Assembly (NCBI GenBank): GCA_010356995.1 | Contig: ML996696.1 | Location: 746,364-810,363 of the forward strand | Reading direction: 5' to 3' | Source of the DNA: Trichodelitschia bisporula | Taxonomy: Eukaryota; Ascomycota; Dothideomycetes; Phaeotrichales; Phaeotrichaceae | DNA length: 64,000 nt | Made by a program: the position numbers and the translations under genes | Shown here: in pieces, positions 1-11,341 of the stretch | Numbering within the stretch: position 1 is the stretch's first letter | Layout of the letters: every line of letters begins with the position of its first letter | Notes under the pieces: model-generated | Told to the model about the DNA's origin: nothing | Seen by the model: the letters and a program-made list of their open reading frames with translations, nothing else | The model's database searches: none

Positions 1-506
1 CGGCGTGCAGACGGATCCCACGAAGCAGGTCTGCGACGACCTCGCTAGTCTCGCCCGTCTCGCAGTCAATGTACGGAAGGCCAGCCTTGATGCTGGCAGC
101 AAGATTCTTGTCCGAGACACCGAGAGTAACCTTGCTCTTCTTGCCAGGCTTGGGCAGGTTGGCTTCGAGGGTAGCGCGCAGGAAGTCAGACGCAAGGCCT
201 TCCGAGATCTCGTTGGCGTTTTCGAGAGCTTGCGCGGCGCCCTGGAACGGAGCAAAAGAGACGACCGTCACCATTTTGCCTGCGAAGGATTAGCATAATG
301 TACTTTTAGGGACGAACGAATGCGCACCGAAGGTCGCAAGATCCTGCGACTTCTCCTGCACCTCCTTGAGGCGGTTGCCAATGGTGTCGGCCTGCATCTT
401 GACTTTGAAGACCTGTTGCGAATTAGTTTCACGGACGCCAGAAAAGCCTGAGGGTACGCACGGCATAGCCGACACTACTCTCGTGGAGCAGATAGTCAAC
501 AGACAT
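1..506 (-). CDS. NOP56: NOP56, box C/D snoRNP core protein (5' part)
   Basis: Nucleolar protein that with NOP58, fibrillarin and Snu13 forms box C/D snoRNPs guiding rRNA 2'-O-methylation. Three exons are readable on the minus strand: 462-506, 328-412 and 1-279, the last running off the window. Exon 1 gives MSVDYLLHESSVGYA, exon 2 begins VFKVKMQADTIGNRLKE, exon 3 reads KMVTVVSFAPFQGAAQAL and continues with ISEGLASDFL and LLRGIRLH. This order matches the N-terminal domain of yeast Nop56 (GYAVFKVK, SFAPFKGA, DLIRGVRLH). Both introns are 48-49 nt with GT/AG ends. About 136 residues are visible; the coiled coil and NOP domain lie outside. It is divergent from CCT6 with about 360 bp between start codons, so they probably share a promoter region. 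Confidence 0.93.
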
Positions 507-866
507 GGTGAAGCAATATTCTCGCTATCAGCGAGCAAGAAGCAAAGCGAGTCAAATTTGGGAGATGGTCGTGTTCGCGCAATGCCTCTGCGATGGAGTT
601 GAAGCTTTGGCGTCGGTGGTTGGAAGGGCTGCGAACTTTTTCCATCAAATCGAACCAGGAGTGCGGGCGGTGAAATAGACTTGGCACGGCAAAACGTCGC
701 GTGTGTGGGAAATTCACTGCGGGACGAGACCAAAGGGAACGAAGTAGCGCCGTGCAGAGACCAACCCCACCATCACCACATACCTCTCTGCTTCCCCACC
801 ATATATCCCCTTCTCATCCTCTCGTCTTCGTAGAGAATTTCCCGCCAGCCAGTTCTCTTGCACATC

Positions 867-2842
867 ATGTCGGCTGCGCAGCTATTAAATCCCAAGGCGG
901 AGTCCCGCGTATGTTGCCTGATGCAATATTTACCCCCTCGCTAACTCGCCTGCAGCGCCGTGGGGAAGCTCTGAAAGTCAACATCTCGGCTGGTGAAGGC
1001 CTGCAGCAGGTATACTTGACAGTATCGTACTGTATGGAACATGAGATGCTGAGATCGCGGCTAGGTTCTCGCCTCCAACCTGGGACCCACCGGTACCCTC
1101 AAGATGCTTGTGGACGGCTCGGGCGGCGTACGTGCTCTACTGCTTTCATGCAGCAGTAATAATAGCAGCGGCTAAGCAGTGTGTCCAGATCAAACTCACC
1201 AAAGATGGCAGCGTGCTGCTCCGAGAGATGCAAATACAGAACCCCACTGCTGTCATGATTGCGCGGGCGGCGACAGCTCAGGACGAAATCTGCGGCGATG
1301 GCACTACCTCGGTCGTGCTGCTGGTGGGTGAGCTGCTCAAGCAAGCAGATAGATGGCTCTCCGAAGGCCTACATCCGAGAATCATCACCGACGGTTACGA
1401 GATTGCAAAGACTGAGACCCTTAAGGTTCGCAGCTCCGCACTGTGAAGACTCTAGCTAATCCTTTAGTTCCTCGACACATTCAAGCTAGAGCGTGAGGTT
1501 GACCGCGAACTCCTACTCTCTGTCGCTCGCACATCGCTGTCGACGAAGATAAACTCCACACTAGCCGAGCAGCTCACGCCCGATATTGTGGACGCCGTCC
1601 TGGCCATCTATGAGCCTCCCGCGAAGCCGGATCTTCACATGATTGAAATCATGACGATGCAGCATCGGACCGCGGCGGATACACAGCTGATTCGGGGGTT
1701 GGCTCTGGATCACGGTGCCCGGCATCCCGATATGCCGAAGCGGGTCGAGAACGCCTTCATCCTGACACTGAACGTCAGCCTCGAGTACGAAAAATCAGAG
1801 ATCAACTCTGGTTTCTATTACTCGAGCGCCGATCAGCGCGAGAAGCTGGTGGAGAGCGAGCGACGGTTTGTGGACGAGAAGCTGCGTAAGATCATTGCCC
1901 TCAAGAAGGACGTGTGCGGCACCGACCCGAAGAAGAACTTTGTCATCATCAACCAGAAGGGCATTGACCCGCTCAGCCTGGATGTTCTGGCCAAGAACGG
2001 CATCCTTGCGCTGCGGCGTGCGAAGCGGAGAAACATGGAGCGGCTGCAGCTCATCTGCGGCGGGACGGCACAGAACAGTGTCGAAGACCTGTCTCCTGAG
2101 ATTCTCGGGTGGGCCGGACTGGTGTACGAGCACCAGCTGGGTGAGGAGAAGTACACGTTCATTGTATGCCCCCATATCCGTCCTCTCGTGCTTGTGTCTG
2201 ACCCTGCTGCAGGAAGAAGTCAAGCAAGCCAAGTCTGTCACGTTGTTAATCAAGGGTCCCAACTCGCACACTATCGGGCAGATCAAGGATGCGGTCCGTG
2301 ACGGCCTGCGCAGTGTCTACAATATGATTGTCGATAAGAGCGTGGTTCCCGGGGGTGGCGCCTTCCAGATGGCATGTGCGGCACACCTGCAGAGCGACGC
2401 TTTCCGCAAGACTGTCAAGGGCAAGGCCATGTGGGGTGTGCAAGCCTTTGCCGATGCGCTTTTGGTTATTCCCAAGACACTTGCAGCGAACTCTGGTCTC
2501 GACATTCAGGACTCCAGTAAGTTCTTCCTCAGCTTTGGGCGGAGATGAGTTCTAACAGTGACAGTTGCGGCGCTGCACGAGGAGCAGATCCAGGGCAATG
2601 TCGTCGGCCTGAACCTGACAACAGGCGAGCCCATGGACCCCGTGCAAGAGGGAGTGTTCGATTCGTTCCGGGTTCTGCGCAACAGCATAGCGTCCAGCAC
2701 GGGGATTGCTTCCAATCTTTTACTGTGCGACGAAATGCTCAAGGCGCGGCAAATGGTAAGCTTTGATTAATTGCATCTACAGAAATAAGCTAACGCAGTC
2801 TGGTAGGGCCGTCAAACAGCTCCGGGCGAACCAGCCGAGTAG
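867..2842 (+). CDS. CCT6: T-complex protein 1 subunit zeta (CCT6)
   Basis: Subunit of the cytosolic TRiC/CCT chaperonin that folds actin, tubulin and other proteins with ATP. Eight exons: 867-908, 956-1009, 1065-1127, 1189-1425, 1468-2163, 2213-2516, 2565-2755, 2807-2842; about 540 residues, the usual length. Recognisable blocks in order: [31 protein letters not shown], the ATP-site motif [80 protein letters not shown] and [11 protein letters not shown], all very close to yeast Cct6. Two acceptors are uncertain: 1189 restores yeast-like spacing (GSGG-IKLTKDG) while 1180 would add three residues; for the last exon 2807 fits a branch point at 2790-2795 better than 2799, and the two give different C-termini. 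Confidence 0.96.
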
Positions 2843-3482
2843 AGAGATTGGTAGAGTTTAAAATCTGGCCCTGGGTCAATAAAGGACAGTCGGTGCCATG
2901 TTACCTGGTCCCTGATAAGCATGAGCGTGATGAATGTGTACTGCATAATGTGAATACTCTCGTGGCTATCGTGAAGATGGATGGATGAGACGGGCTTCCT
3001 TTCCGTAGAGTTATGCAGAAGCCGAGTAAGGCATAGAGAATGCACGTATCCTAATGCGGAAATGGACATCTTTGTGGCTTCAAAACGCGATGTTTCCGGC
3101 TCAAACTGTGGGGAATCTTGGCGGCTGGCGTGGTCTCCCTGTGGCGTGCGTCTTGGGAGGGGCGGCCGCGTTTGAGACAAGCGATCAGGGCGGGACGGTC
3201 GACCCGTCCACGCCGTCCCAACACCAACTCCAACTCCCTTCTTTCTTTCTTGTCCAACACCATCCCTCGGCCTCGACTCTTCCAATTCGAGGTCTCTTCT
3301 CTGTTGCTTCGTATCCGTGTCCAACACGCTCCCTAGTCTGCCATGACCTGCTGAGCTCAAATATATATCGACCTCCCTTCCTTGCCAACTTGCTACCCCT
3401 TACTCCATCCCGTCGGGGCACACGAGCTCCCCTTCGCACTCTTGGCTTCATTCCCAAGCACCGCCCGCTCGGCAACCTTACA
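2843..3482 (+). other. CCT6-GH47 intergenic region
   Basis: No gene is visible. The last 250 bases are pyrimidine-rich and include a run of ATATATAT near 3360, consistent with the promoter and 5' leader of the mannosidase gene. The open frame that runs in from 3054 lacks family similarity and is best read as leader. Confidence 0.5.
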
Positions 3483-6381
3483 ATGCTGCGTTTCCGTCGC
3501 TACCGCGTCTTCCTCGTCTTCACCGTCGTCTGCCTCCTCGCTTTCTACCACCTCGGTACCTCGCCGGCGCAATGGGAGTCGCGCGCCGAACACTCGGTCG
3601 ATGTGGTGAAGGAGCGCCTCGGCTTGCGCGAGAAGGCCGCGCAAGAGCAGGAAATACTCAAAAAGCCCGATATTAAGCCTGGCATCAAACCCGCGCCGCC
3701 GCTGCCAACGCGCCCGACTACCAAGATCGCCCCGCCCCCCGTTCCTCCCATCGACAAACCCGTCCAGAATACCCCCGCCGATCTTGCGCCCAAGCCTGCT
3801 GTGCCGGCGCCAAAGGTGCCTGAAGTCAAGGAAGAGGAGGGCCGGCTGCGCATCCTCCCGCGGCCGCCGCCCGCCGATGCTCTCAAGGACATGCCCACGG
3901 AGCACCCCGAGGGCCGGTGGGAGAACGATCAGCTGCCGCTGGATGCGACACAGATCCGCTGGGAACGGCCGACGGAGCACTTCCCGGTCAAGTCAACCAT
4001 GCAACTGCCGACCGGTACGCCGGTTCCTATTCCGCGCATCCAGGCCAAATTTAAGAAGGAGACTGCGGCGGCGAAGAGTGACCGGTTAGAGAAGCTGGAA
4101 ATTATAAAGGAGGCATTTTTGCATGCGTGGGGCGGGTATAAGAAGCATGCATGGATGCATGATGAGCTCCGGCCCGTCTCCGGGAAGCATCACGACCCGT
4201 TCAGTGGATGGGGTGCTACGCTGGTCGATTCGTTGGACACCATGTGGATCATGGGGCTCAAGACCGAGTTTGCGGAGGCGCTCGAGGCCGTGGACAAAAT
4301 CGACTTCAAGACCAGCCGGCGTGCAGATATACCTATCTTCGAGACGACTATTCGGTATCTCGGTGGCTTGATTGGGGCGTACGACGTCACAAACCACAAG
4401 CATCCCGTATTGCTGGAGAAGGCAGTGACCTTGGCGGAGATGATGATCGGGGCTTTTGATACTCCTAATCGCATGCCAGACACTTTCTACCAGTGGAAGC
4501 CGTACGTTTTGGATCATCGTTTGGTTTTTGCTGCTAGCTTATATACTAACCGCCCTCCTAACTACAGAACGTTCGCCTCGCAGCCTCACAAAGCCAGCAC
4601 CCGCGTCGTTCTGGCCGAACTCGGCTCTCTGGCCGTCGAATTCACGCGGCTCGCCCAAATCACCAAAGAGCCGAAGTACTATGATGCCGTCGCGCGTATC
4701 ACGGATGCGCTATACGAATGGCAGAACCGCACGCAGCTCCCCGGTCTCTGGCCCCTCTACGTCGACGCCTCGGGTTGCAAGCGCAAGGACTATTCGTCCG
4801 TTTGGCAGGGCGCAGCCTACGACACTGCTGGAGACTCTGTTGAAGTCGCCTCGTCCGCCAGCCGCGGGCCGACCGAAGTCAAAGTCGCACCGGCCCTGCT
4901 CTTCGCCTATGAGCCGCCGCCGAAGGTCGAAAACGTGGATAAGAAGGATGGGTCCGAGCCGCTCGACCTCCCGCCGCCCGTCGCATTCGACGTCAAGGGC
5001 ACTAACAAGGCCAAACGCGATGCCCCCAGCGTCCCGGAGCCAAACTCCATCTTCCGTGGCCGCGGCGCGTCCGACGTGTCCAGTGTGCCCGCGTCGGTAC
5101 CGGAGTGCATTCCGCACGGCCTCGACTCCCCCACCACGGGGTCAGAGGACTTCACCCTCGGCAGCATGGCAGACTCGACGTACGAGTACTTCCCCAAGCA
5201 ATGGGTGCTCCTCGGCGGCCGCGTCGACACATACAAGAAGATGTACGAGCGCGCCATCGCCGTCGCAAAGGACAAGCTCTTCTTCCGCCCCATGACGCTC
5301 GATGGCAAGCGCGAACTCCTCGTTTCGGGCACATACCACGTGACGCCCGCCATTAGCGAGGCCGACCCGCCAACCGGCAAGCTCAGCCCCGTTGGCTCGC
5401 ATCTGACATGCTTCGTCGGTGGTATGCTTGCGCTCGGGGCGAAGGTTTTTGATCGGCCTGCGGATATGAACCTCGCGGCTAGGCTGACGGACGGTTGTGT
5501 CTGGGCCTACGAAATGACGCCCACGGGCGTCATGCCCGAGGGCTTCCACGCCATTCCTTGCGCCGATGAGAAGGACTGTCCGTGGAACGAGACGCTCTGG
5601 CATGACGCGCTTGACCCGCCCGGGGAGCAAAAATGGCGTCAGCAGGCGTATTTGCGCGACACGGAGTATTATGAGAGTGAGGTTGCGAGGCTGAAGGCGC
5701 CGAAGGCGGTCGAGACGGCGACGGCTGAGGCTGGGTATGGGACAAAGAAGGAGAGTGTGAAGAGGCAGGTTGATTTAGATCGGATGGTGCATGATGCGGC
5801 GGGCGAGCCGACGCCGACAAAGAAGACGGAGCAGGAGGAGGAGTGGACGCCCCCTGCGCCGGCGACGACGACGGAGCTTGTCCCTTCTATTCCGCGTCCG
5901 TCAAAGCCGCTAAGTCATGCGCAGTATGCGAAGAAACGGATTGAGGAGGAGAGGTTTCCGGAGGGGATTACGATGATGGAGGATCGGCGGTATATTTTGC
6001 GGTATGTTTTCCCCCACCCTGCCCCTTCACGGTTGTTTTTGTAGGAGTGGTGCTGATCGATTTACCTGCAGTCCCGAGGCCCTCGAATCCGTCTTCTACA
6101 TGTATCGTACAACCGGCGAACCCTACTGGCGCACCGCAGGGTGGAAAATGATCCAGGCAATCCTGAAGCACACGCGCACGCCCCTGGCGCACGGCATCGT
6201 CGACGACGTCACGAAGACCATTCCGCACCCCGGCGACAGCATGGAGAGTTTCTGGCTCGCGGAGACGCTCAAGTATGCGTACCTCTTGTTTGACGATGAG
6301 GAGGCGTGGAGTCTGGATGACTGGGTGTTGAATACGGAGGCGCATTTGTTGCGCAGGCCGGATGCGGGGAGGAAGGAGTAG
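3483..6381 (+). CDS. Class I alpha-1,2-mannosidase, GH47, type II membrane protein
   Basis: Trims alpha-1,2-linked mannose from N-glycans in the ER or Golgi. Exons 3483-4501, 4568-6001 and 6072-6381; about 920 residues. The chosen start gives a cytoplasmic MLRFRRYR followed by a hydrophobic anchor (about residues 8-24), then a Pro-rich stem to about residue 180. GH47 blocks follow: WGATLVDSLDTMWIMGL, FETTIRYLGGLIGAYD, QWKPTFASQP across the first splice, DSTYEYFPKQWVLLGG, HLTCFVGGMLALG, ILRPEALES across the second splice, MESFWLAETLKYAYLLF, and the calcium-site Thr in NTEAH. It is far longer than yeast Mns1 (549): extra low-complexity segments lie between WPLYVDASG and the DSTYEY block, and between WHDALDPPGEQ and the LRPE block. 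The first intron is 66 nt, in frame and free of stops. Golgi versus ERAD role cannot be settled from the sequence. Confidence 0.92.
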
Positions 6382-6699
6382 TGTTGCTAGGGGTGGAGTT
6401 TCGGCGTTGGCGGATGCCATATGTGCGGCGTTTCGGTGTTTATAAAAGGGTCGATTTGACGGCATGGTTAGGGGCCTGTTGTAGTTACGCAGGGAAGCAT
6501 ATGGGCGATGCATGTATAGAAGGACGACGTCGCCATAACTCTGGAGCCAGTATGTAGTCTATTACGTCTGCTTGCGTACTCTCAACCTATATGCCAATTA
6601 CCGCATCTACTCAGCCTACCGCAAAGAAAACGCCCCCATTGCATCCAACGTGCCTAGGAATCAACTCTCCCCTCGCAATGCACCATACCCGAATGCCTA
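6382..6699 (+). other. Convergent 3' gap between GH47 and Ldb17-like genes
   Basis: Shared 3' flank of two convergent genes; I see no further gene. It ends in C-rich sequence around 6703-6718 next to the stop codon of the minus-strand gene. Confidence 0.5.
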
Positions 6700-8602
6700 C
6701 TACCCCCCCCTCCCCCCCCGACTCGGCGTCTTCACCCCGGGTCTCTCCATATGCCCCGCAACCGCAGCAACGGAAGCCCCACTCTCCGCCCCCGTCGGCA
6801 AACTCATCCCTAGCGTCCGATACGCAACCTCACGCCTCCCATCGCCGCTGTCCCTTTTCTCACCACTCGTTTTCCGGCGGTGAGGCGACGCCGTCCCAGA
6901 CGCAATCCCAGAGGGCGACGCGGTACTCCGCGTTGGTGATCCTGGGGCGGAGTTTGCTGCTGAGCTAAGCGGCGACCCGGGTGTAGGCGCGGTCTTGCGC
7001 GGGGTGCGCGCGGGGGGTGCGCGGGGGGCGGCGCGGCGGCGGGAGCGCGGGGCGGGGGGTGTGGGGGCTGTTTGGGGTGTTGAGAAGGGTGTTGCGGTTG
7101 TTATAGTTATGGTCGGGTCGGGAGGTTTAGAGGATGTTTCGGGCACGGTGGCGGCCTCCGGCATGGTAGTGGGTTCCGGCGCGGGAGCCGGTGCGGGCAC
7201 GGGTGGGATAAGCGCATCGTCCGGGCCGCGGATCCAGTCGACGGCGCAGCAGCGCGCGGCGAGGCGCACGGTGGTCGGGTCCGCGGGGGCGAAGTGGCGG
7301 GCTGTATCGGCGCTGGGTGCAGCGGCGAGGAAGCGCAGCACTTGTCGTATTTCCGGTTGCTTGTAGGCCATGCCGGGCCGGCGGAGTTGGGAGTTGGCGA
7401 GGAGGGGGAAGAGGACGCGGAGGTAGGTGTGGCGGAGGGCTTGCATGGCTGGTTCTTCGGCGGGGAGGTCGAGGAGGTTGCGGAGGATGACGTCGAGGAG
7501 GACGTGCAGGTCGTTGGTGTAGAAGTATTCGGCGGTTGCGGAGCTGGAGAAGAGCATGTACAGGAGCTTGAGGATGAGGAGTTGCAGCGAGGTTTCGGAT
7601 TCGCGGTTTAGGAGGAGGATGAGGTTTTCGCCGAAGGTTTTGTAGGAGGAGAGGTTTGTTGAGAGGGCCTTTAGGACGCGGTTTGTGAGGGGCGTGGGGT
7701 GGGTTGGTGTCACGTTTGCGGAGACGATGTATTGCTCGTTGAGAACGAGCAGCACTCGGATGACGGGGTAATGGTATGGGTCGGTCACGTCCGAGGACAG
7801 CGACTCCGTGATGCCAAAGAGGAAGATGACAAAGGCATCGGTAACCGCGCCTTAACATGTTAGTATAGCACATACACCAAGCAGCATCCACGTACTCAGA
7901 TCCTCCCACGTAAGTCGCTGGATGCGCGACATCTCGTACATCAGGTCCAGCAGGGCGCGGTGCAGGACGGGATCCTCTCCCCACGCCTGGATGAGCTCAA
8001 CGAGGCGCGGAAAAGCGCCTACTTGCTGTAGCAACTCAAAGGTTTCCTCGTGTACCCGGCCCTCGTATAAAAGGATCGCCGCAATGAGGTTGAGGGAGGG
8101 GCCCTCGTCCTCCTACTAGAATATAAGCTTCCGTGTAGCCAACGCATCCTCGCCGGCGTACCTGCAGCAGGGCATATGCCACCTGGTGGCGCACATAATC
8201 GGCATGTGTGCCGAAGATAGGTGATGCAAGTAGTCTATAGGAGCAGTGAGCAATCTCTTGCTCGGTGCGGAGGTAATCGTCTGGGCGGGTCAGTACTGGA
8301 AGTTGGTCATGGTGGGGGGGAGTGGGGGCGGGGTGTGTTCTGGCCGCACCTTTGAAACGGGTGGTGAAGGCGAGGAACGATCTTAGAACGTTGTCAATCA
8401 GTTCGTGAGTGTCGCACTTCACCGAGAGGATATCATCGAGCTCTATATAAGCCGCGTGGGAAGTTAGCTAATGTTTACGTAGTGCAGAAAAGCGTCGCCG
8501 AGGGGATGCGACTTGAAGAGAGCAGTAGGAGACGCAACACGAGCACACACCTGTCCAAAACTGCTGCGCATTCTCAAGGTTATAAGAGACCTCGAACTCC
8601 AT
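6700..8602 (-). CDS. SPIN90/Ldb17-type leucine-rich protein (Arp2/3, endocytosis)
   Basis: Member of the family of yeast Ldb17 and fission yeast Dip1, which switch on Arp2/3 to seed actin at endocytic sites. Exons on the minus strand: 8551-8602, 8350-8442, 8162-8280, 7896-8112, 6700-7850; 543 residues. The start [17 protein letters not shown] is the first Met of an exon whose donor keeps frame. The helical domain carries family blocks such as [49 protein letters not shown] and LLNRESETS. The C-terminal 160 residues are Pro/Ala/Ser/Thr-rich with many PxxP stretches and basic patches, as expected for SH3 ligands. The reading frame is intact across all four introns (45-108 nt). The family call is firm; the actin role is carried over from homologues. 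Confidence 0.85.
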
Positions 8603-9090
8603 GGTGAGGACTAGAAAACGGAGGCAGATTCATGTTCCCCAAAACGAGTTGTTAAAGTTTTGGGTTCACGAAGCGGCAAAGTGTTTGGCAGCTGCAGTGG
8701 TGCTGGAGCGTGCGTGTGTGTTCGATGACGAGTGACGGGTCAACTCCACAACCAGCACACGACGTGTTCCGCCCGCATGTTCGAACCCCACAAACCCCCT
8801 GTTCTGGCTATGTCCTGCAGCTTTTCTTTTTTGGATGTCACCTGAAGAATGGTGTACATATGACATGAGCATAATGAAAGCACATCACAAGTCATGACCC
8901 GTTATCGCAGTTTTGGTACCTATACGGTAGTTCTAATGGGTTTGTCTCTCAAGGGGCCTACTGCTACACTTCGACAACCACCCCCCAACCATCCCCCGAT
9001 CATGTTTCTTTCCCAAACGCCCCGCATCTTGCAACATCACCCAGACTCCTCGCTATGCTAACTACAGTACAAGAAACAATAAAAGCACAA
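8603..9090. other. Gap upstream of Ldb17-like and downstream of P58IPK-like genes
   Basis: Holds the promoter of the Ldb17-like gene and the 3' flank of the co-chaperone gene. A GGTTCGAAC word on the minus strand near 8780 resembles a tRNA B box, but no cloverleaf can be drawn around it. Nothing else is supportable. Confidence 0.4.
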
Positions 9091-10705
9091 TCAGAACCCA
9101 CCCGGGAACTGGAATCCACCGCCCTGGAACTGGAATCCACCGGGGAACCCACCGCCCGGTCCCGACCGGAAGAAGAACTGCTGGCCATCGGCTCCGTGGC
9201 CGAACGGCGAGCCGTGTTGAGCCCCGCCGTGCGGATCATTGGGGTCGTCGCCGCGGTCAAAGCGAGCCTTGAGTTCCTCGTCACTCAGTACTTCATAGGC
9301 CTCGTTAATTTCAGCCATCTTCTTCTGAGCCTCTTCCTTTGAAATGCCCTGTGTCGACGCCTTGTCAGGGTGGAATAGACGCGTAAGCTTGCGATATGCC
9401 CGCTTGATCTCCTGCTCGTCGGCGTCGCGCGCAAGGCCCAAGACTTTATAGTAGTCCTTCTCCTTGGAGCGCTTGAGGAGCTTCTGTGCCTCTTGCAACA
9501 GCTCAATAACCTTTTCGTTTTGCCCGTGGTGCTCCTTCGCCTCCGTCAGGGTGCGCGTGGCAGCTTCGAACTCATCCGCGGCAAGCTCCTGCTTCGCCTT
9601 CGCGAGCAGACCGGGAAGCGACGTGGGGTTGAGGGCCAAAGCTTCGGCACAGTATGGTTGTCCGCGCTTCAGGTTGTTCATCTATTCGTATTAGCATTAC
9701 ATATACGAAATTCGAGTCGCAAGTACTCACCCCCACATATGCCTCACAAGTGATGTCGACGATTTGAGTGTACAGCCCATTAGGTGAGCTCTTGTGGATG
9801 AGGCCCTCGGCTGTGTACGTCGCCACATCGTCCTTTATCTCTGCCAAAATGCCTTCGCTGTCGCTCGTCTTAACGAGGTACTTGACAGCGGTGGCAAACT
9901 GCCGCTTTTCAATCGCTTGCCGCACCTTCTTCAGCGTCTTCTCGATATTCTTCTCCTGCCTCATGAGCTTCCTGCAAGTCTTGGAGTCCGGATCCGATTG
10001 AAGGCACTTGCGAATCTGCGCCAGGCCCTTGTCAGTCTCCCCAAGCGCATAGAAGAGCATGGCCGAAATCTCCAAGTATGGAGCGGTCGACCCTGTGGAG
10101 ATGTGCAGGACGTGTTGCAGGTCGTTCACTCCCTCGGCCACTTCGCCTTTCTGGAATCTACAACGTGCCCGTCGACGGCGGAGTTCTGCAACGGTGCTTG
10201 CTGTCCGGATGGCAACGCCGGCCTGGTGAATACACTCGTCCCAGTTGCCGCTCTTCTCAGCATCGGCAGATAGAATGGCAGCACCGTGCGCTTCTTCCAG
10301 CTCGACGATCTCCGCTGCACCCTTCTCGCCCATGGCAGTGTAGTCCTTCTTCGCGGCATCCCACTCGCCGTTCTTGGCCCGGATCTTGCCACGCTGCAGC
10401 AAGGCCCCCTCGAAGTTTGGCTTCAGCGCGAGCACCTTATCAAAATCCTTCTGCGCTTGCGACGGCTTTCCCAGCGATAGGTAGGCAGCGCCGCGCTTGA
10501 AGATGGTGAGGTAGTTCTGCGGGTCGCGGGCGATGGCCACGTCGAAGTAGGTGAGGGCCTCTTGCGCTTTGCCGGCGGCAAGCTGTGCATTTGCCGTCTT
10601 GACGAGCTGTGCGACAGGCGTATCTGAGGGGATATCGGAGTGAGAGAGGGCGAAGGCAGCCAGCGGTGAGAGGAGCAGCACCGCGGCGGCGCGTGGGAGA
10701 ATCAT
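9091..10705 (-). CDS. ER TPR-DnaJ co-chaperone (P58IPK/DNAJC3 type)
   Basis: Luminal co-chaperone that binds unfolded proteins through TPRs and delivers them to BiP through its J domain. Two exons: 9731-10705 and 9091-9681, joined in frame by a 49-nt intron; 521 residues. A signal peptide is clear (MILPRAAAVLLLSPLAAFA). TPR-like helical pairs fill about residues 27-390 (for example YFDVAIARDPQNYLTIFKRG and RGQPYCAEALALNP). The J domain starts at DYYKVLGLARDADEQEIK near residue 400 with HPD at 429-431, and ends in a Gly/Phe-rich tail (GGGFPGGFQFQGGG). No HDEL-type retention signal ends the protein, as in animal DNAJC3. It shares a 636-bp divergent region with the EGH1-type gene. ER-stress control would be expected from the family, but I see no convincing UPR element. 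Confidence 0.9.
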
Positions 10706-11341
10706 TGTTGACGAGATGTGGGGTGGCGAGGGGGAATGCTCTCGGTGTCAAGAAGAGGTTCCTTCGAGAAGACTAAGCCGAACAAAGAACCGCCAGACAA
10801 CGGGCCGAGTAAAAGAATGTGGAGAAGTAGAAGACACCTATGGAAGTAGCAGGAGTCGTGGAGGAAGAGGAGGAGGCTGAAGATGATATGTACAACCGGT
10901 GGACCTTAATCGAAAAAGGCAACTGGCCAACTGGCAATTGGGGCGGCGTCCGACTGCTCCCGATTGATCCCCTTGACTCAATAAAGGGTGATCCTTATTG
11001 GAGATGGAAATGCCCCAGTTTGGTCAAGCGTGGGGCCGAGAGGTTTGGCGCTGGGGCACGGCTCCCGCTTCGTGGGTGGACACCCCTGCCGGTGATGCAT
11101 CATCAGTGACCTAACCTCCCGTGCCCCCGACTTCCCCTCAAACCTGGCGTGGGACCGGTCTTCTCCTCTCCATCTCTCAATCCTAATGGAAGTGTAGCAG
11201 ACGGCATCGTGGGTATGCTAATGTGTGTACATATCTTGTCTCTTTCTCTCTATCCCCGATAACATAAGGTTATCTGCCCGCCCTAAACGAGCCGTTTGCC
11301 TCGCCCCACCTATTCCCTTATCCCTCCCTACGTCAGCCAAC
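10706..11341. other. Divergent promoter region, P58IPK-like and EGH1-like genes
   Basis: Both genes point away from this 636-bp interval. It contains a short iterated stretch of CAACTGGC words near 10920-10940 and pyrimidine-rich leader before the EGH1-like start. No gene seen. Confidence 0.45.

Noticed and set aside
3054-3482. Open frame upstream of the GH47 start giving a 996-residue product
   Set aside because: The extension is not family-like and would bury the type II membrane anchor; the ATG at 3483 gives a proper basic-plus-hydrophobic start.
8730-8830. GGTTCGAAC on the minus strand as a tRNA B box
   Set aside because: The flanking bases do not make a T stem, and no A box or acceptor stem is found at a suitable distance.
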